Part shown: one piece after another, positions 1 through 9,136 of the stretch | Position numbering within the stretch: position 1 is the first letter of the stretch | Layout: each line of letters starts with the position of its first letter | Assembly: GCA_036381215.1 (NCBI GenBank) | Contig: DASVDF010000110.1 | Span: 1 to 64,000, forward strand | Source: IDS-8 sp036381215 | GTDB lineage: Bacteria > Pseudomonadota > Gammaproteobacteria > Steroidobacterales > Woeseiaceae | DNA length: 64,000 bases | Direction of reading: 5' to 3' | The notes under the pieces: model-generated | Told to the model about the DNA's origin: nothing | What the model saw: the letters and a program-made list of their open reading frames with translations, nothing else | The model's database searches: none | Position numbers and translations under genes: made by a program

Positions 1-383
1 GCACCGGTACGTTCTGGGAAGGCGTCGACGTCCGCGGGCCCGCGCTCAGCATCGTCGCCATCGACAAGCTGCCGTTCGCCTCGCCCGGCGATCCGCTGAT
101 GATGGCGCGGCTGGAATTCATTCGCCGGCGGGGCGGCAACGGCTTCACCGAGCACCAGCTGCCACAGGCCGCGCTGGCCCTGAAGCAGGGCGCCGGGCGG
201 CTGTTGCGCGGCGAGACCGATTACGGCGTGATCGTCGTCTGCGACCCGCGCGTCACCACGCGCCGCTACGGCGACGTCTTCCTGAAAAGCCTCGCACCGA
301 TGCCCGTGAGCGCTTCGCTGGAGGCGGTGCGCGCCTTCTTCACCGCGCATGCCGCAGGAAGCAGCGAGCGCCGCGCCGTATGA
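1..383 (+). CDS. yoaA: ATP-dependent helicase YoaA (DinG family), C-terminal end only
   Basis: This is the last 126 codons of a DinG/YoaA-type superfamily 2 DNA helicase; the N-terminus lies before the window. The frame is open from base 3. The visible part contains FWEGVDVRG and, further on, QGAGRLLR, the last helicase motif of XPD/DinG-like enzymes. These proteins are 5'-3' helicases with an Fe-S cluster that act in DNA repair; the cluster region is not in view. The stop TGA at 381-383 overlaps the tsaB ATG at 380, so the two are translationally coupled. YoaA rather than DinG is favoured because yoaA is commonly next to tsaB in gammaproteobacteria. Confidence 0.88.
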   Translation, partial: TGTFWEGVDVRGPALSIVAIDKLPFASPGDPLMMARLEFIRRRGGNGFTEHQLPQAALALKQGAGRLLRGETDYGVIVVCDPRVTTRRYGDVFLKSLAPMPVSASLEAVRAFFTAHAAGSSERRAV

Positions 384-1051
384 AGCTGCTCGCGCTCGAC
401 ACTTCCTCACTCGCTTGCACGGCGGCCGTCCTGCACGACGGCGCCGTGCTCGAGCGACACGCGCTCGAGGCGAAGGCGCACACCCGGCTCCTCGTGCCGA
501 TGATTCGCGAGCTCCTGTCCGCTGCCTCGCTCGCGCCTGCCGACCTCGACGCGATCGTCCTCGGCAACGGACCGGGCTCCTTCATCGGCATACGCATCGG
601 CGCCTCCGTGGCGCAGGGCCTCGCCTTCGGCGCGGGCGTCCCGATCGTGCCGGTGTCCTCGCTCGCGGCGGTGGCGGCCGAGGCGCTGGATTCCTCCGGC
701 ATCGCGCGCGTGCTGGTGGCGCAGGACGCGCACATGGGGGAGGTCTACGTCGCCGGCTTTGCACGCGGCGAGCAGGACCTGCCGGTGGCCGAAGGCGCGG
801 CGGTCCTCGAGCCGATCGGCCGCGTCGCGCAGGCCGGGGAGCATGGCGCGTGGTACGCGGCCGGCGAGGCGTGGCAACGTTACCCGGAGCTCCTCGCCGC
901 GAACGCCGGCCGGCTCGCGGGCGTGCTCGACGTGCGCTGGCCGCGTGCGCGCTATTTGCTGGCGCTCGGCCGGCGTGCGTTAGCGGCGGGAGCGTCGATC
1001 GACCCGCGCGACCTCGAGCCGGCCTACGTGCGCGAGCGCGTCACCGCCTGA
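380..1051 (+). CDS. tsaB: tRNA threonylcarbamoyladenosine biosynthesis protein TsaB
   Basis: A 223-residue protein, close to the usual length of about 230. It shows the ASKHA-fold start LALDTSS (residues 4-10) and GPGSFIGIRIG (64-74), both typical of TsaB. In gammaproteobacteria TsaB is the non-catalytic scaffold that pairs with TsaD and TsaE to put the t6A modification on A37 of tRNAs reading ANN codons. It acts in the cytoplasm. TsaD, TsaE and TsaC are not in the window. The start overlaps the yoaA stop (ATGA). Confidence 0.93.
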   Translation: MKLLALDTSSLACTAAVLHDGAVLERHALEAKAHTRLLVPMIRELLSAASLAPADLDAIVLGNGPGSFIGIRIGASVAQGLAFGAGVPIVPVSSLAAVAAEALDSSGIARVLVAQDAHMGEVYVAGFARGEQDLPVAEGAAVLEPIGRVAQAGEHGAWYAAGEAWQRYPELLAANAGRLAGVLDVRWPRARYLLALGRRALAAGASIDPRDLEPAYVRERVTA

Positions 1052-1171
1052 TCGTCAGCGCCCGCCGCCGGCGCGCCGTCCTCCGCCCGGGCGCGCCTGC
1101 CTCGCCGCTTGCCTCCCGCCAGCATTTCCGCCAAGGTGCGCGTCCATGGAGAGCGACCTGGTCACACGCGC

Positions 1172-1672
1172 ATGACCCTGCCAAGCCGGCGGGCGATCAA
1201 CCTCGGCGGCTTCGCCGTCTGCGCGGCGCTCATGGCGTACGCCCTGTATGCCGAGTACGTCCTCCTGCTCCTGCCGTGCCCGCTGTGCGTGTTCCAGCGG
1301 ATCGCCGTCATCGCTTTGGGCCTCGTCTTCCTCGTCGCCGGCCTCCACGGAGCGTCCGGCCCGGGGCGCCGGATCTACGCCGCGCTCATCGGCCTCACCG
1401 CCGCGGGCGGCATCGGCGTCGCCGCGCGCCACGTCTGGCTGCAAAACCTGCCCCCCGACGCCGTGCCCGCCTGCGGTCCCGGCCTCGACACCATCCTCGA
1501 GCGCTTTCCGCTCTCCGAAGCTCTCGCGCTCGTCTTCGCAGGCTCCGGCGAGTGCGCCGACGTGAGCTGGCGCTTTCTCGGGCTCTCGATGCCGGCCTGG
1601 GTGCTGATCTGCCTGACGGTGCTCGGCGCGGTCGGCCTCTGGAACAACCTCCGCCGCCTCCCATCCCTGTAG
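1172..1672 (+). CDS. dsbB: Disulfide bond formation protein DsbB
   Basis: A 166-residue inner-membrane protein with four predicted membrane segments. It has the two periplasmic cysteine pairs of DsbB: CPLC at residues 36-39 and C101/C128. DsbB re-oxidises DsbA and passes electrons to quinone. The ATG at 1172 gives a normal DsbB N-terminus; the frame is open upstream to 1109 but that would add a non-homologous tail. The stop codon TAG (1670-1672) is part of the terminal GTAG of a REP-like repeat that starts at 1669. No dsbA is nearby. Confidence 0.93.
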   Translation: MTLPSRRAINLGGFAVCAALMAYALYAEYVLLLLPCPLCVFQRIAVIALGLVFLVAGLHGASGPGRRIYAALIGLTAAGGIGVAARHVWLQNLPPDAVPACGPGLDTILERFPLSEALALVFAGSGECADVSWRFLGLSMPAWVLICLTVLGAVGLWNNLRRLPSL

Positions 1673-1826
1673 GACCCCGCCACGCGGGCGACCGAACGCA
1701 CCCGCGTGACCAAACGAAGGCACCCGCAGGAGCGCGCATTGCGCGCGACTTGATCGCGGCCCGCGCTCTTTGGGAGCGCATCGTTCACGCACGTTTGCGT
1801 GTGGTGGCTTGGGCTGCGCCGCGACC
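1669..1826. repeat. REP pair plus truncated half of the composite palindromic repeat (copy A)
   Basis: Fills most of the gap between convergent dsbB and dapE. It begins with a REP-like hairpin (GTAGGACCCCGCC, then GCGGGCGACC; 1669-1693). A second REP (GCAGGAGCGCGC att GCGCG) lies at 1726-1747. The 16-bp terminal repeat GCATCGTTCACGCACG of the larger element is at 1776-1791. From there the sequence resembles one end of the elements at 35751-36056 and 44342-44649 up to about 1826, then diverges. The opposite terminal repeat is absent, so this is a decayed or one-ended copy. Nothing gene-like is seen in 1827-1924. Confidence 0.75.
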
Positions 1827-1924
1827 CCACCCAGCAGCTTGGGCTGCTCCGCAGCCTCCGCATGGGAGCCATTCCCCCCAAAGGCACCCCGCCGTCGCCG
1901 CTGCTGCCGAACCCGCCAATACGG

Positions 1925-3064
1925 TCAGGGGAGGAGGAGGGTGAGGGTGCGGTAGTAGATGTCGGCGAGTTTCTCGAGGTCGGCGAGATCGACGTGTTCG
2001 TCGACCTTGTGGATCGAGGCGTTGATCGGGCCGAGCTCGACGACGTCGGCGCCGGACGGCGCGATGAAACGGCCGTCGGAGGTACCGCCGCCGGTGGAGA
2101 AGCGGGGGCGGATGCCGGCGGTGTCCTCGACCGCCTTTGCCACGGCGTCGGTCAGCTTGCCCGGCTGCGTGAGGAAGGGCTCGCCCGAGAGGTGCCACGC
2201 GACCTCGTAATCGAGTCCGTGAGCATCGAGGATGGCGTGCACGCGCGCCTGCAGGCGCTCGGGCGTCCATTCCGTCGAATAGCGGAAATTGAACCGCGCG
2301 CGGAGGTCGCCGGGGGTTACGTTGGGTGCTCCCGTGCCGCTTTCCAGCGCCACGAACTCGAATCCCGTCGGCGGGAAATGCGCGTTGCCTTCGTCCCAGC
2401 GCGTCGCGTACAGCTCGGCGAGCACCGGCGCGAAGCGGCGGATCGGGTTGTCGGCGAGATCCGGGTACGCCACGTGTCCCTGCTGCCCGTGCACTGTGAG
2501 CCGGCCCGACAGCGAGCCGCGCCGGCCGATGCGCACGGTGTCGCCCAGCGCTCGCTCGCTCGACGGCTCGCCGATGACGCACCAGTCGATCCGCTCGCCG
2601 CGCCCGGCCAGCACTTCCATCACCTTGCGCGTACCGTCCCGCGCTCGCCCTTCCTCGTCGCTCGTCAGCAGGAAAGCGATGCTGCCCGCATGTCGCGGCC
2701 GCTCGCTTACGAACCGCTCGACGGCGACGAGCATCGCGCTCAGGCTGCCCTTCATGTCCGCCGCGCCGCGCGCGTACAGCCGTCCATCGCGCACCGTCGG
2801 CGTGAACGGATCGGACTGCCACGCCGCCGCGTCGCCCGGCGGTACGACGTCGGTGTGCCCGGCGAAGCAGAAGACCGGCTTCGCGGTGCCGCGCCGGGCC
2901 CAGAGGTTCACGACGTCCCCGAAAGGCAGGAATTGTGCATGAAACCCGATGCGCGAGAGCCTTTCCGCGAGCAAGTCCTGGCAGCCGGCGTCCTCCGGGG
3001 TCACCGAAGGGCGGCGCAGCAGGTCGCTGAGCAGGGAAAGGAAGGCGTCACCCGTTACTGGCAT
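1925..3064 (-). CDS. dapE: Succinyl-diaminopimelate desuccinylase DapE
   Basis: A 379-residue M20 metallopeptidase-fold enzyme (family about 375). It hydrolyses N-succinyl-LL-diaminopimelate to LL-DAP and succinate in lysine/peptidoglycan precursor synthesis. Visible metal-site motifs are GHTDVVPPGD (H70, D72), RGAADMKG (D103) and SDEEG (E137/E138), and STGGGTSDGRF lies near the C-terminus. It is the last gene of a minus-strand group with yffB and dapD, which supplies the preceding succinylation step. A 25-nt AT-rich gap separates it from yffB, and no clear Shine-Dalgarno precedes its ATG. Confidence 0.96.
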   Translation of the reverse strand: MPVTGDAFLSLLSDLLRRPSVTPEDAGCQDLLAERLSRIGFHAQFLPFGDVVNLWARRGTAKPVFCFAGHTDVVPPGDAAAWQSDPFTPTVRDGRLYARGAADMKGSLSAMLVAVERFVSERPRHAGSIAFLLTSDEEGRARDGTRKVMEVLAGRGERIDWCVIGEPSSERALGDTVRIGRRGSLSGRLTVHGQQGHVAYPDLADNPIRRFAPVLAELYATRWDEGNAHFPPTGFEFVALESGTGAPNVTPGDLRARFNFRYSTEWTPERLQARVHAILDAHGLDYEVAWHLSGEPFLTQPGKLTDAVAKAVEDTAGIRPRFSTGGGTSDGRFIAPSGADVVELGPINASIHKVDEHVDLADLEKLADIYYRTLTLLLP

Positions 3065-3094
3065 GAATTCGAAAAAAGTATCTTAAATGACGGA

Positions 3095-3468
3095 TTATTT
3101 GGACTTATTCAGCCGCTCGAAGATTTCCGCGTACTCCGCCGGCTGGAAGCCGACAGCCAGGAAGCGGCGGTGCTCGAGCACCGGCCGGCGCAGCAGCGTC
3201 GGGTGGTCGAGCAGCGTCGCGAGCGCACGCGTCCACGTCATGTTTTCGCGATCCACTTCCGGCAGGCGCCGCCACGTGATGCTGCGCGTATTGACGAGCT
3301 TCCGCCAGTCGAAGCGGTTCGCCCAGCGCTCCAGCGTCTGGATCTCGAGGCCGTCCTCGCGCACGTCGTGAAAGCGGTAGTCGATTCCGCGCTCTTCGAG
3401 CCAGCGGCGCGCGGCGCGGCAGGAGTCGCAGCTCGTGATGCCGTAGAGCGTGAGGGGCGCGGACGACA

Positions 3469-3469
<1 letters not shown>
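3095..3469 (-). CDS. yffB: ArsC/Spx-family reductase YffB
   Basis: A 124-residue thioredoxin-fold protein of the ArsC/Spx/MgsR family. It has a CDSC pair at residues 14-17 in the context LYGITSCDSC, followed by ARRWLEERGIDYRFHDVREDG. This closely follows E. coli YffB, which also sits beside dapE. The physiological substrate of YffB is not established; a glutathione-dependent thiol reductase role has been proposed. Its ATG (3469-3467) overlaps the dapD stop by one base (TGATG), so translation is coupled to dapD. Confidence 0.85.
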
Positions 3470-4287
<818 letters not shown>

Positions 4288-4297
4288 CAAGGCTTCC

Positions 4298-6994
4298 TCA
4301 CGTCTGCGCCGCCAGCCGTGCGACGAGTTGCGCCTCGAGGCGGCGGCACGTCTCGTCCGCGAGCGGTTCCCCGTTGGCATCGACGATGTAGAACACGTCC
4401 TCGGCACGCTCGCCGATCGTCATTACCTTCGCCGTCTCGATGTCGATCCCTAGATCCATGAACACCTGTCCGACTGTGCAGAGGAGGCCGGGGCGGTCGC
4501 CCGCCGCGAGCTCCATCACCGTGCGGCCGTTCGCCTCGTCGAGCTCGAACTCGACCGTAGTCGGCGTCGTGAACAGCCGGACCTGGCGCGGCGCGCGGCG
4601 CGTGACCGCAATCATCGGCGGCGGCGTGGGCGAGGTCACGCGCGAGAGCGCCCGGCGGATCTTCGCGAGGCGCGCCTCGTCCACCTCGATGCGCCGGTCG
4701 AGCTCCATGAATATATAAGTGTCGAGACTGTAGCCGTTCGCGATCGGCACGACACGGGCGTCGACGATGGTCATGCCGAGCTCGTCCAGAGCCGCGGTAG
4801 CGTGCGCGAACGTGCGCTGCGTGCGCGGTGTGTAGACGAGGGCGGCAAGGCCTTCGCCTCCCGGTTGGCGGCGGACGTCGACCCGCGCGCCCGAGCCGGT
4901 CCCGCCTTCGCCCGCGAGGAACGCGGTGTGCCAGGCGATCTCCTCGCTGCGGTAGCGCAGGAAATAATCCTCCGGGAACAGCTGCCAGACGTTGCGGCGG
5001 CTGGCCTCCGACAGGCCCTGGCGCCGCAGGAGCTCGCTCGCGCCGGTCTGCGTCTCGCGGATCAGCTCCTCGCGATCGATCGGGTTCTCGAGGCCGCGCC
5101 GCAGCGCGCGCGCCGTCGCCTCGTACAGGTCCCGGAACAGCGTCGCCTTCCACGAGTTCCACAGTTTCGGGTTGGTGCCGCGGACATCGGCGACCGTCAG
5201 CACGTACAGGTAATCGAGGTGCGCCTTGTCGCCGACCGCTGCCGCGAACTCGTTGATCACCGCGGGATCGCCGATGTCCTTCTTCTGCGCGGTGGTCGAC
5301 AGGATGAGGTGGTTGCGCACGAGCCAGGCCACGGTGCGCGCATCGTAGCGGCTCATGCCGTGCTCGAGGCAGAACGCTTCCGCATCCACCGCCCCGAGCT
5401 CGGAGTGATCGCCGCCGCGGCCCTTGGCGATGTCGTGGAACAGCCCGGCGAGGTAGACGATCTCCGGCTTGTCGAACGACTGCATGAGCGGACTGCAGTG
5501 CGGGTATTCGTGATCGTAGCGCGACAGGGCGAAGCGGCGCAGGTTGCCCACGACGAACAGCGTGTGCTCGTCCACGGTATAGGCATGGAACAGGTCGTAC
5601 TGCATGCGCCCCACGATGCGGCCGAAGGACGGGATGTACAGGCCCAGCACTCCATACAGGTTCATGCGCCGGAGCTGGTGCGTCACCCCGACCGGCGAGC
5701 GCAGGATCGCGAGGAACAGGCGATGGTGGCGCGGGTTCTGGCGGAATTCCTCGTCGATCAGGTACAGGTGGCTGCGGATCAGCCCGACGGTGGAGGCGCC
5801 GACACCGCGGATCTGCTGGTTCTGCTGCAGGAGGAGGAACAGCTCGAGCAGCGCCGCCGGCTCGCGCCGGAACACGTCCTCGTCCGTGACCTGCAGGTAT
5901 CCGTTCTTGACCTGGAAACGCTCGTTCAGCGGCTCGGGGGGCGCGTCCGGGTTGCGGAAGATCCGCTCCTCGAACAGCTGCAGCAGCATCTCGTTCTGCC
6001 GGCTGAGCTCCATGACCGTGCGGTAGTAGCGCTGCATGAACTGCTCGACCGCGAGCGTGTAGCTCGCGTCCTCGTAGCCCAGCATGCGCGCGAGCCGTAC
6101 CTGGTGATCGAACAGCAGGCGGTCCTCGCGCCGCCCGGTGAGCACGTGCAGGCCGAAGCGCACGCGCCAGAGGAATTCGCGGCAGGCAAGGAGCGCACGC
6201 AACTGCTCGCGCGTGCAAAGCCCGTGCCCTACGAGCTCGTCCAGGCTGCGCGCGCCCAGGCTGCGGCGCGCGATCCAGCCGATGATCTGGACGTCGCGAA
6301 GGCCGCCCGGCGAGCTCTTCACGTTCGGCTCCAGGCGGTAGGCGGTATCCTCGAAGCGGTGATGCCGCTCGATCTGCTCGTTGCGCTTCGCGGTGAAGAA
6401 GGCGTCCGCCGGCCAGATGCCGGGCGGCTCGATCGCCTCCTCGAGCGCCCGCGCCAGCTGCGCGGGGCCGGACAGCAACCGCGCTTCCATGAGGGTGGTG
6501 GCGACCGTGACGTCGGCCACGGCCTGCTCCCGGCATTGTGCGAGCGTGCGCACGCTGTGGCCGATCTCGAGGCCGACGTCCCACAGCGCGGCGAGGAACG
6601 CGGCGAGTGCCTGCTCCGCGGGGCGGGACAGCTCCCTGTCGGAGAGCAGCAGGATATCGACGTCGGAATGCGGGTGCAGCTCGCCGCGTCCGTAACCGCC
6701 CACCGCAAGCAGCGCGAGGGCGTCCGGCAGGCCGGCGGCGTAGCGGCCCCACAGGGCTTCGAGCAGGCGATCGACGAGCCGCGCCCGCAGCCGCACCAGG
6801 TCCGTCACGGAGGCCCCGGAGAGAAAGCGTTCGGTCAGGTTGGCGCCGGCGGCGGCGAGCGCCGCCCGGCAGCGGGCGAGATCCGGCGTGGCGGCCGAGA
6901 GGATTTCGTCCAGCAGCGCGAGCGCCGGGTCCGCGGCCGCGGACCCGGGTGCGGCGGTGCGGGTGCTGCCCTCTTCGGCGAGGCGCGGCGTCAC
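4298..6994 (-). CDS. glnD: Bifunctional uridylyltransferase/uridylyl-removing enzyme GlnD
   Basis: An 898-residue protein (E. coli 890). It is the glutamine sensor that uridylylates PII proteins at low glutamine and deuridylylates them at high glutamine. The nucleotidyltransferase motif GGYGRGELHPHSDVD is at residues 99-113. An HD hydrolase motif (LFHDIAKGRGGDH) lies in the middle, and two ACT-type glutamine-binding regions lie in the last 200 residues. All domains look intact, so both activities are expected. It sits between map (3 nt upstream) and dapD, a common arrangement in this class. Confidence 0.96.
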   Translation of the reverse strand: MTPRLAEEGSTRTAAPGSAAADPALALLDEILSAATPDLARCRAALAAAGANLTERFLSGASVTDLVRLRARLVDRLLEALWGRYAAGLPDALALLAVGGYGRGELHPHSDVDILLLSDRELSRPAEQALAAFLAALWDVGLEIGHSVRTLAQCREQAVADVTVATTLMEARLLSGPAQLARALEEAIEPPGIWPADAFFTAKRNEQIERHHRFEDTAYRLEPNVKSSPGGLRDVQIIGWIARRSLGARSLDELVGHGLCTREQLRALLACREFLWRVRFGLHVLTGRREDRLLFDHQVRLARMLGYEDASYTLAVEQFMQRYYRTVMELSRQNEMLLQLFEERIFRNPDAPPEPLNERFQVKNGYLQVTDEDVFRREPAALLELFLLLQQNQQIRGVGASTVGLIRSHLYLIDEEFRQNPRHHRLFLAILRSPVGVTHQLRRMNLYGVLGLYIPSFGRIVGRMQYDLFHAYTVDEHTLFVVGNLRRFALSRYDHEYPHCSPLMQSFDKPEIVYLAGLFHDIAKGRGGDHSELGAVDAEAFCLEHGMSRYDARTVAWLVRNHLILSTTAQKKDIGDPAVINEFAAAVGDKAHLDYLYVLTVADVRGTNPKLWNSWKATLFRDLYEATARALRRGLENPIDREELIRETQTGASELLRRQGLSEASRRNVWQLFPEDYFLRYRSEEIAWHTAFLAGEGGTGSGARVDVRRQPGGEGLAALVYTPRTQRTFAHATAALDELGMTIVDARVVPIANGYSLDTYIFMELDRRIEVDEARLAKIRRALSRVTSPTPPPMIAVTRRAPRQVRLFTTPTTVEFELDEANGRTVMELAAGDRPGLLCTVGQVFMDLGIDIETAKVMTIGERAEDVFYIVDANGEPLADETCRRLEAQLVARLAAQT

Positions 6995-6997
6995 GGG

Positions 6998-7762
6998 TCA
7001 ACGCTCGGCGGCGCCGAGCGTCAGCACTTCGAATCCGTCCTCCGTGATGAGGACCGTGTGTTCCCACTGCGCGGAAAGCGAGTGATCCTTGGTGACCACG
7101 GTCCAGCCGTCGGGCAAGAGGCGCACGTGCCGCTTGCCGGCGTTGATCATCGGCTCGACGGTGAGCGTCATCCCCGGCTCGAGCGCGAGCCCGGTGCCCG
7201 CCCGCCCGTAGTGCAGCACCTGCGGATCCTCGTGGAAACCCCGCCCGATGCCGTGGCCGCAGTACTCGCGCACCACGGAGAAGCGGTGGCGCTCCGCGAA
7301 CTGCTGGATGGCCTCGCCGACGTCGCCCAGGTGGCGGCCCGGCCCGAGCGCCCGGATGCCGAGCCACATCGCCTCGAAAGCGACGGTGGTCAGCCGTTCC
7401 GCCTGGATTCCCGGTTTTCCGACGTGGAACATGCGGCTCGTATCGCCGTGGAAGCCGTCCTTGATGACGGTGATGTCGATGTTGACTATGTCGCCGCTCT
7501 TCAGCTTCTTGTCGCCCGGGATGCCGTGGCACACGACGTGGTTGACCGAGGTGCAGATGGACTTCGGGAAACCCCGGTAGTTGAGAGGCGCCGGGATCGC
7601 CTGCTGCTCGTTGACGATGTACTCGTGGCAGATGCGGTCGAGCTCGCCGGTCGTGATCCCGGGCTGCACGTGCGGTGCGATCATGTCCAGCACGTCTGCC
7701 GCCAGCCGCCCGGCGACGCGCATTTTCTCCCGCTCCTCGGGCGTCTTGATGGTGACCGTCAT
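6998..7762 (-). CDS. map: Type I methionine aminopeptidase
   Basis: A 254-residue enzyme from the internal ATG at 7762; a start at 7792 would add ten residues with no family match. It removes the initiator methionine from new proteins. Metal-ligand regions are recognisable: DIVNIDITVIKDGFHGDTS, CGHGIGRGFHED, LTVEPM and the final WEHTVLI. It is divergent from rpsB, the standard map/rpsB arrangement, so its promoter must lie in 7763-7900. No strong Shine-Dalgarno is seen at either start. Confidence 0.95.
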   Translation of the reverse strand: MTVTIKTPEEREKMRVAGRLAADVLDMIAPHVQPGITTGELDRICHEYIVNEQQAIPAPLNYRGFPKSICTSVNHVVCHGIPGDKKLKSGDIVNIDITVIKDGFHGDTSRMFHVGKPGIQAERLTTVAFEAMWLGIRALGPGRHLGDVGEAIQQFAERHRFSVVREYCGHGIGRGFHEDPQVLHYGRAGTGLALEPGMTLTVEPMINAGKRHVRLLPDGWTVVTKDHSLSAQWEHTVLITEDGFEVLTLGAAER

Positions 7763-7899
7763 ACCGGCTGGAAGTCGTGCTGCTGTGCGCATGGTTCAAG
7801 TTCGGTTCGCATCATTCCAGGGGGCTCCCGGCATCGAGGCCCGGCCGGCCCCGGACCGTTCATGGATAATGCGAAACGGCTCCGATGGATAAACCCGCG

Positions 7900-7929
7900 T
7901 TGTTCGGGCGCAATCGGGTATGGTATAAA
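7900..7929 (+). promoter_or_regulatory. Candidate sigma-70 promoter of rpsB-tsf
   Basis: TTGTTC (7900-7905), an 18-nt spacer and TATAAA (7924-7929) match the housekeeping promoter pattern in an otherwise GC-rich map/rpsB divergent region. It would leave a leader of about 130 nt before the rpsB ATG, GC-rich and able to fold. In E. coli, S2 represses its own mRNA through the rpsB leader; whether this leader does so cannot be judged by eye. Confidence 0.6.
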
Positions 7930-8065
7930 GCGCGCGCGCCGCAGGCAACGAACCCGCCCGCGGCCCCTTGAAATCCACACGTATACCGTCACGCGCCGCC
8001 GGGTGCCCCTGCCACGAGCCGGGGTTGCGGCGCGGGGTGTACGGAGGCTGAACCCGGGAGACAAC

Positions 8066-9106
8066 ATGGCAGACGTCACGATGCGCCAGATGCTGGAAGC
8101 TGGCGTGCACTTTGGTCATCAGACCCGCTACTGGAACCCGAAGATGGCGCCCTACATCTTCGGCGAGCGCAACAAGATCCACATCATCAACCTCGAGAAG
8201 AGCCTGCCGCTGGCGCGGGAGGCGTATGCCTTCATCAAGGCCGTGGTCGCCGACGGCGGCACCGTGCTGTTCGTCGGCACCAAGCGCTCGGCGCGCGAGG
8301 CGATCCGCACGCACGCGGAGCGCTGCGGCATGCCGAGCGTCAGCTACCGCTGGCTGGGCGGCACGCTCACCAACTACAAGACGATCCGCCAGTCGGTCAA
8401 GCGCCTGAAGGAGCTGACCGGGATGGCGGAGGAAGGCGGCACCGGGGTGCTGACCAAGAAAGAGGTCCTGCGTCTGAACCGCGAGCGCGACAAGCTCGAG
8501 CGCAGCCTCGGCGGTATCAAGGACATGGGCGCGCTGCCGGACGTGCTGTTCGTGGTCGACGTCGATCACGAGAACATCGCGGTGCGCGAAGCGCGCAAGC
8601 TCGGCATCCCGGTCGTGGCGGTCGTCGACACGAACTGCTCCCCGGACGGCGTCGACTACGTGATTCCCGGCAACGACGACGCAATGCGGGCGATCGAGCT
8701 GTACGCCCGGCTGGTCGCGGATGCCGTCGAGGAGGGCCGTGCCTCGCTGCCGGAGGTGCCGCTCGGCGAAGACGAGTTCGTCGAGCTGGACGAGGAAGGG
8801 CGCCCGCGCCGCGGCGGCGGCCGCAAGAAGAAGGCGGCGAAGAAGGCCGGACGCGGCGCGCGCAAGACCACGGTGCGCAGGAAGGCCGCCGCCGGCGAGG
8901 GCGACGGTGCCGGGGAAGCAGCGCCGGAGCAGCAGGGTGCGAGCTCGCAGGCGCGAGATGAGGCGGTAACCGAGGCCGAGCCGGCGCCCGCCGAGGGCGC
9001 CGCGCCCACGCCTGGCGCACACGGCGCGGGCGAGGGCGGGGAGCCGGCGCCGGCAGGCGCGGATACGGCCGCAGCTGACGCGGAAACGGAAGAGCGGGCG
9101 GGCTGA
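8066..9106 (+). CDS. rpsB: 30S ribosomal protein S2 with long charged C-terminal extension
   Basis: A 346-residue S2, about 100 longer than E. coli S2 (241). The conserved core (MADVTMRQMLEAGVHFGHQT to LYARLVADAVEEG) ends near residue 228. The rest is a basic patch (GRKKKAAKKAGRGARKT), then an acidic, Ala/Glu/Gly/Pro-rich low-complexity tail. S2 joins the 30S subunit late and recruits S1. The ATG follows a GGGAG Shine-Dalgarno. The frame is also open far upstream (from 4802), but that is only the GC-rich antisense of glnD and map. tsf follows 30 nt later. Confidence 0.96.
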   Translation: MADVTMRQMLEAGVHFGHQTRYWNPKMAPYIFGERNKIHIINLEKSLPLAREAYAFIKAVVADGGTVLFVGTKRSAREAIRTHAERCGMPSVSYRWLGGTLTNYKTIRQSVKRLKELTGMAEEGGTGVLTKKEVLRLNRERDKLERSLGGIKDMGALPDVLFVVDVDHENIAVREARKLGIPVVAVVDTNCSPDGVDYVIPGNDDAMRAIELYARLVADAVEEGRASLPEVPLGEDEFVELDEEGRPRRGGGRKKKAAKKAGRGARKTTVRRKAAAGEGDGAGEAAPEQQGASSQARDEAVTEAEPAPAEGAAPTPGAHGAGEGGEPAPAGADTAAADAETEERAG

Positions 9107-9136
9107 AGGTCGCCGGCGAAAGGACAGGAGAGCGAG

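Noticed and set aside
349..1944. A 531-codon plus-strand frame across tsaB and dsbB
   Set aside because: It is an Arg/Ala/Pro-rich alternate frame overlapping two well-supported genes, and it ends inside the repeat region.
4802..8065. A very long open frame on the plus strand, in phase with rpsB and antisense to glnD and map
   Set aside because: High GC leaves antisense frames without stops. The translation is Arg/Ala/His-rich with no domain, while glnD and map on the other strand have full family motifs. S2 starts at 8066 with its own ribosome site.
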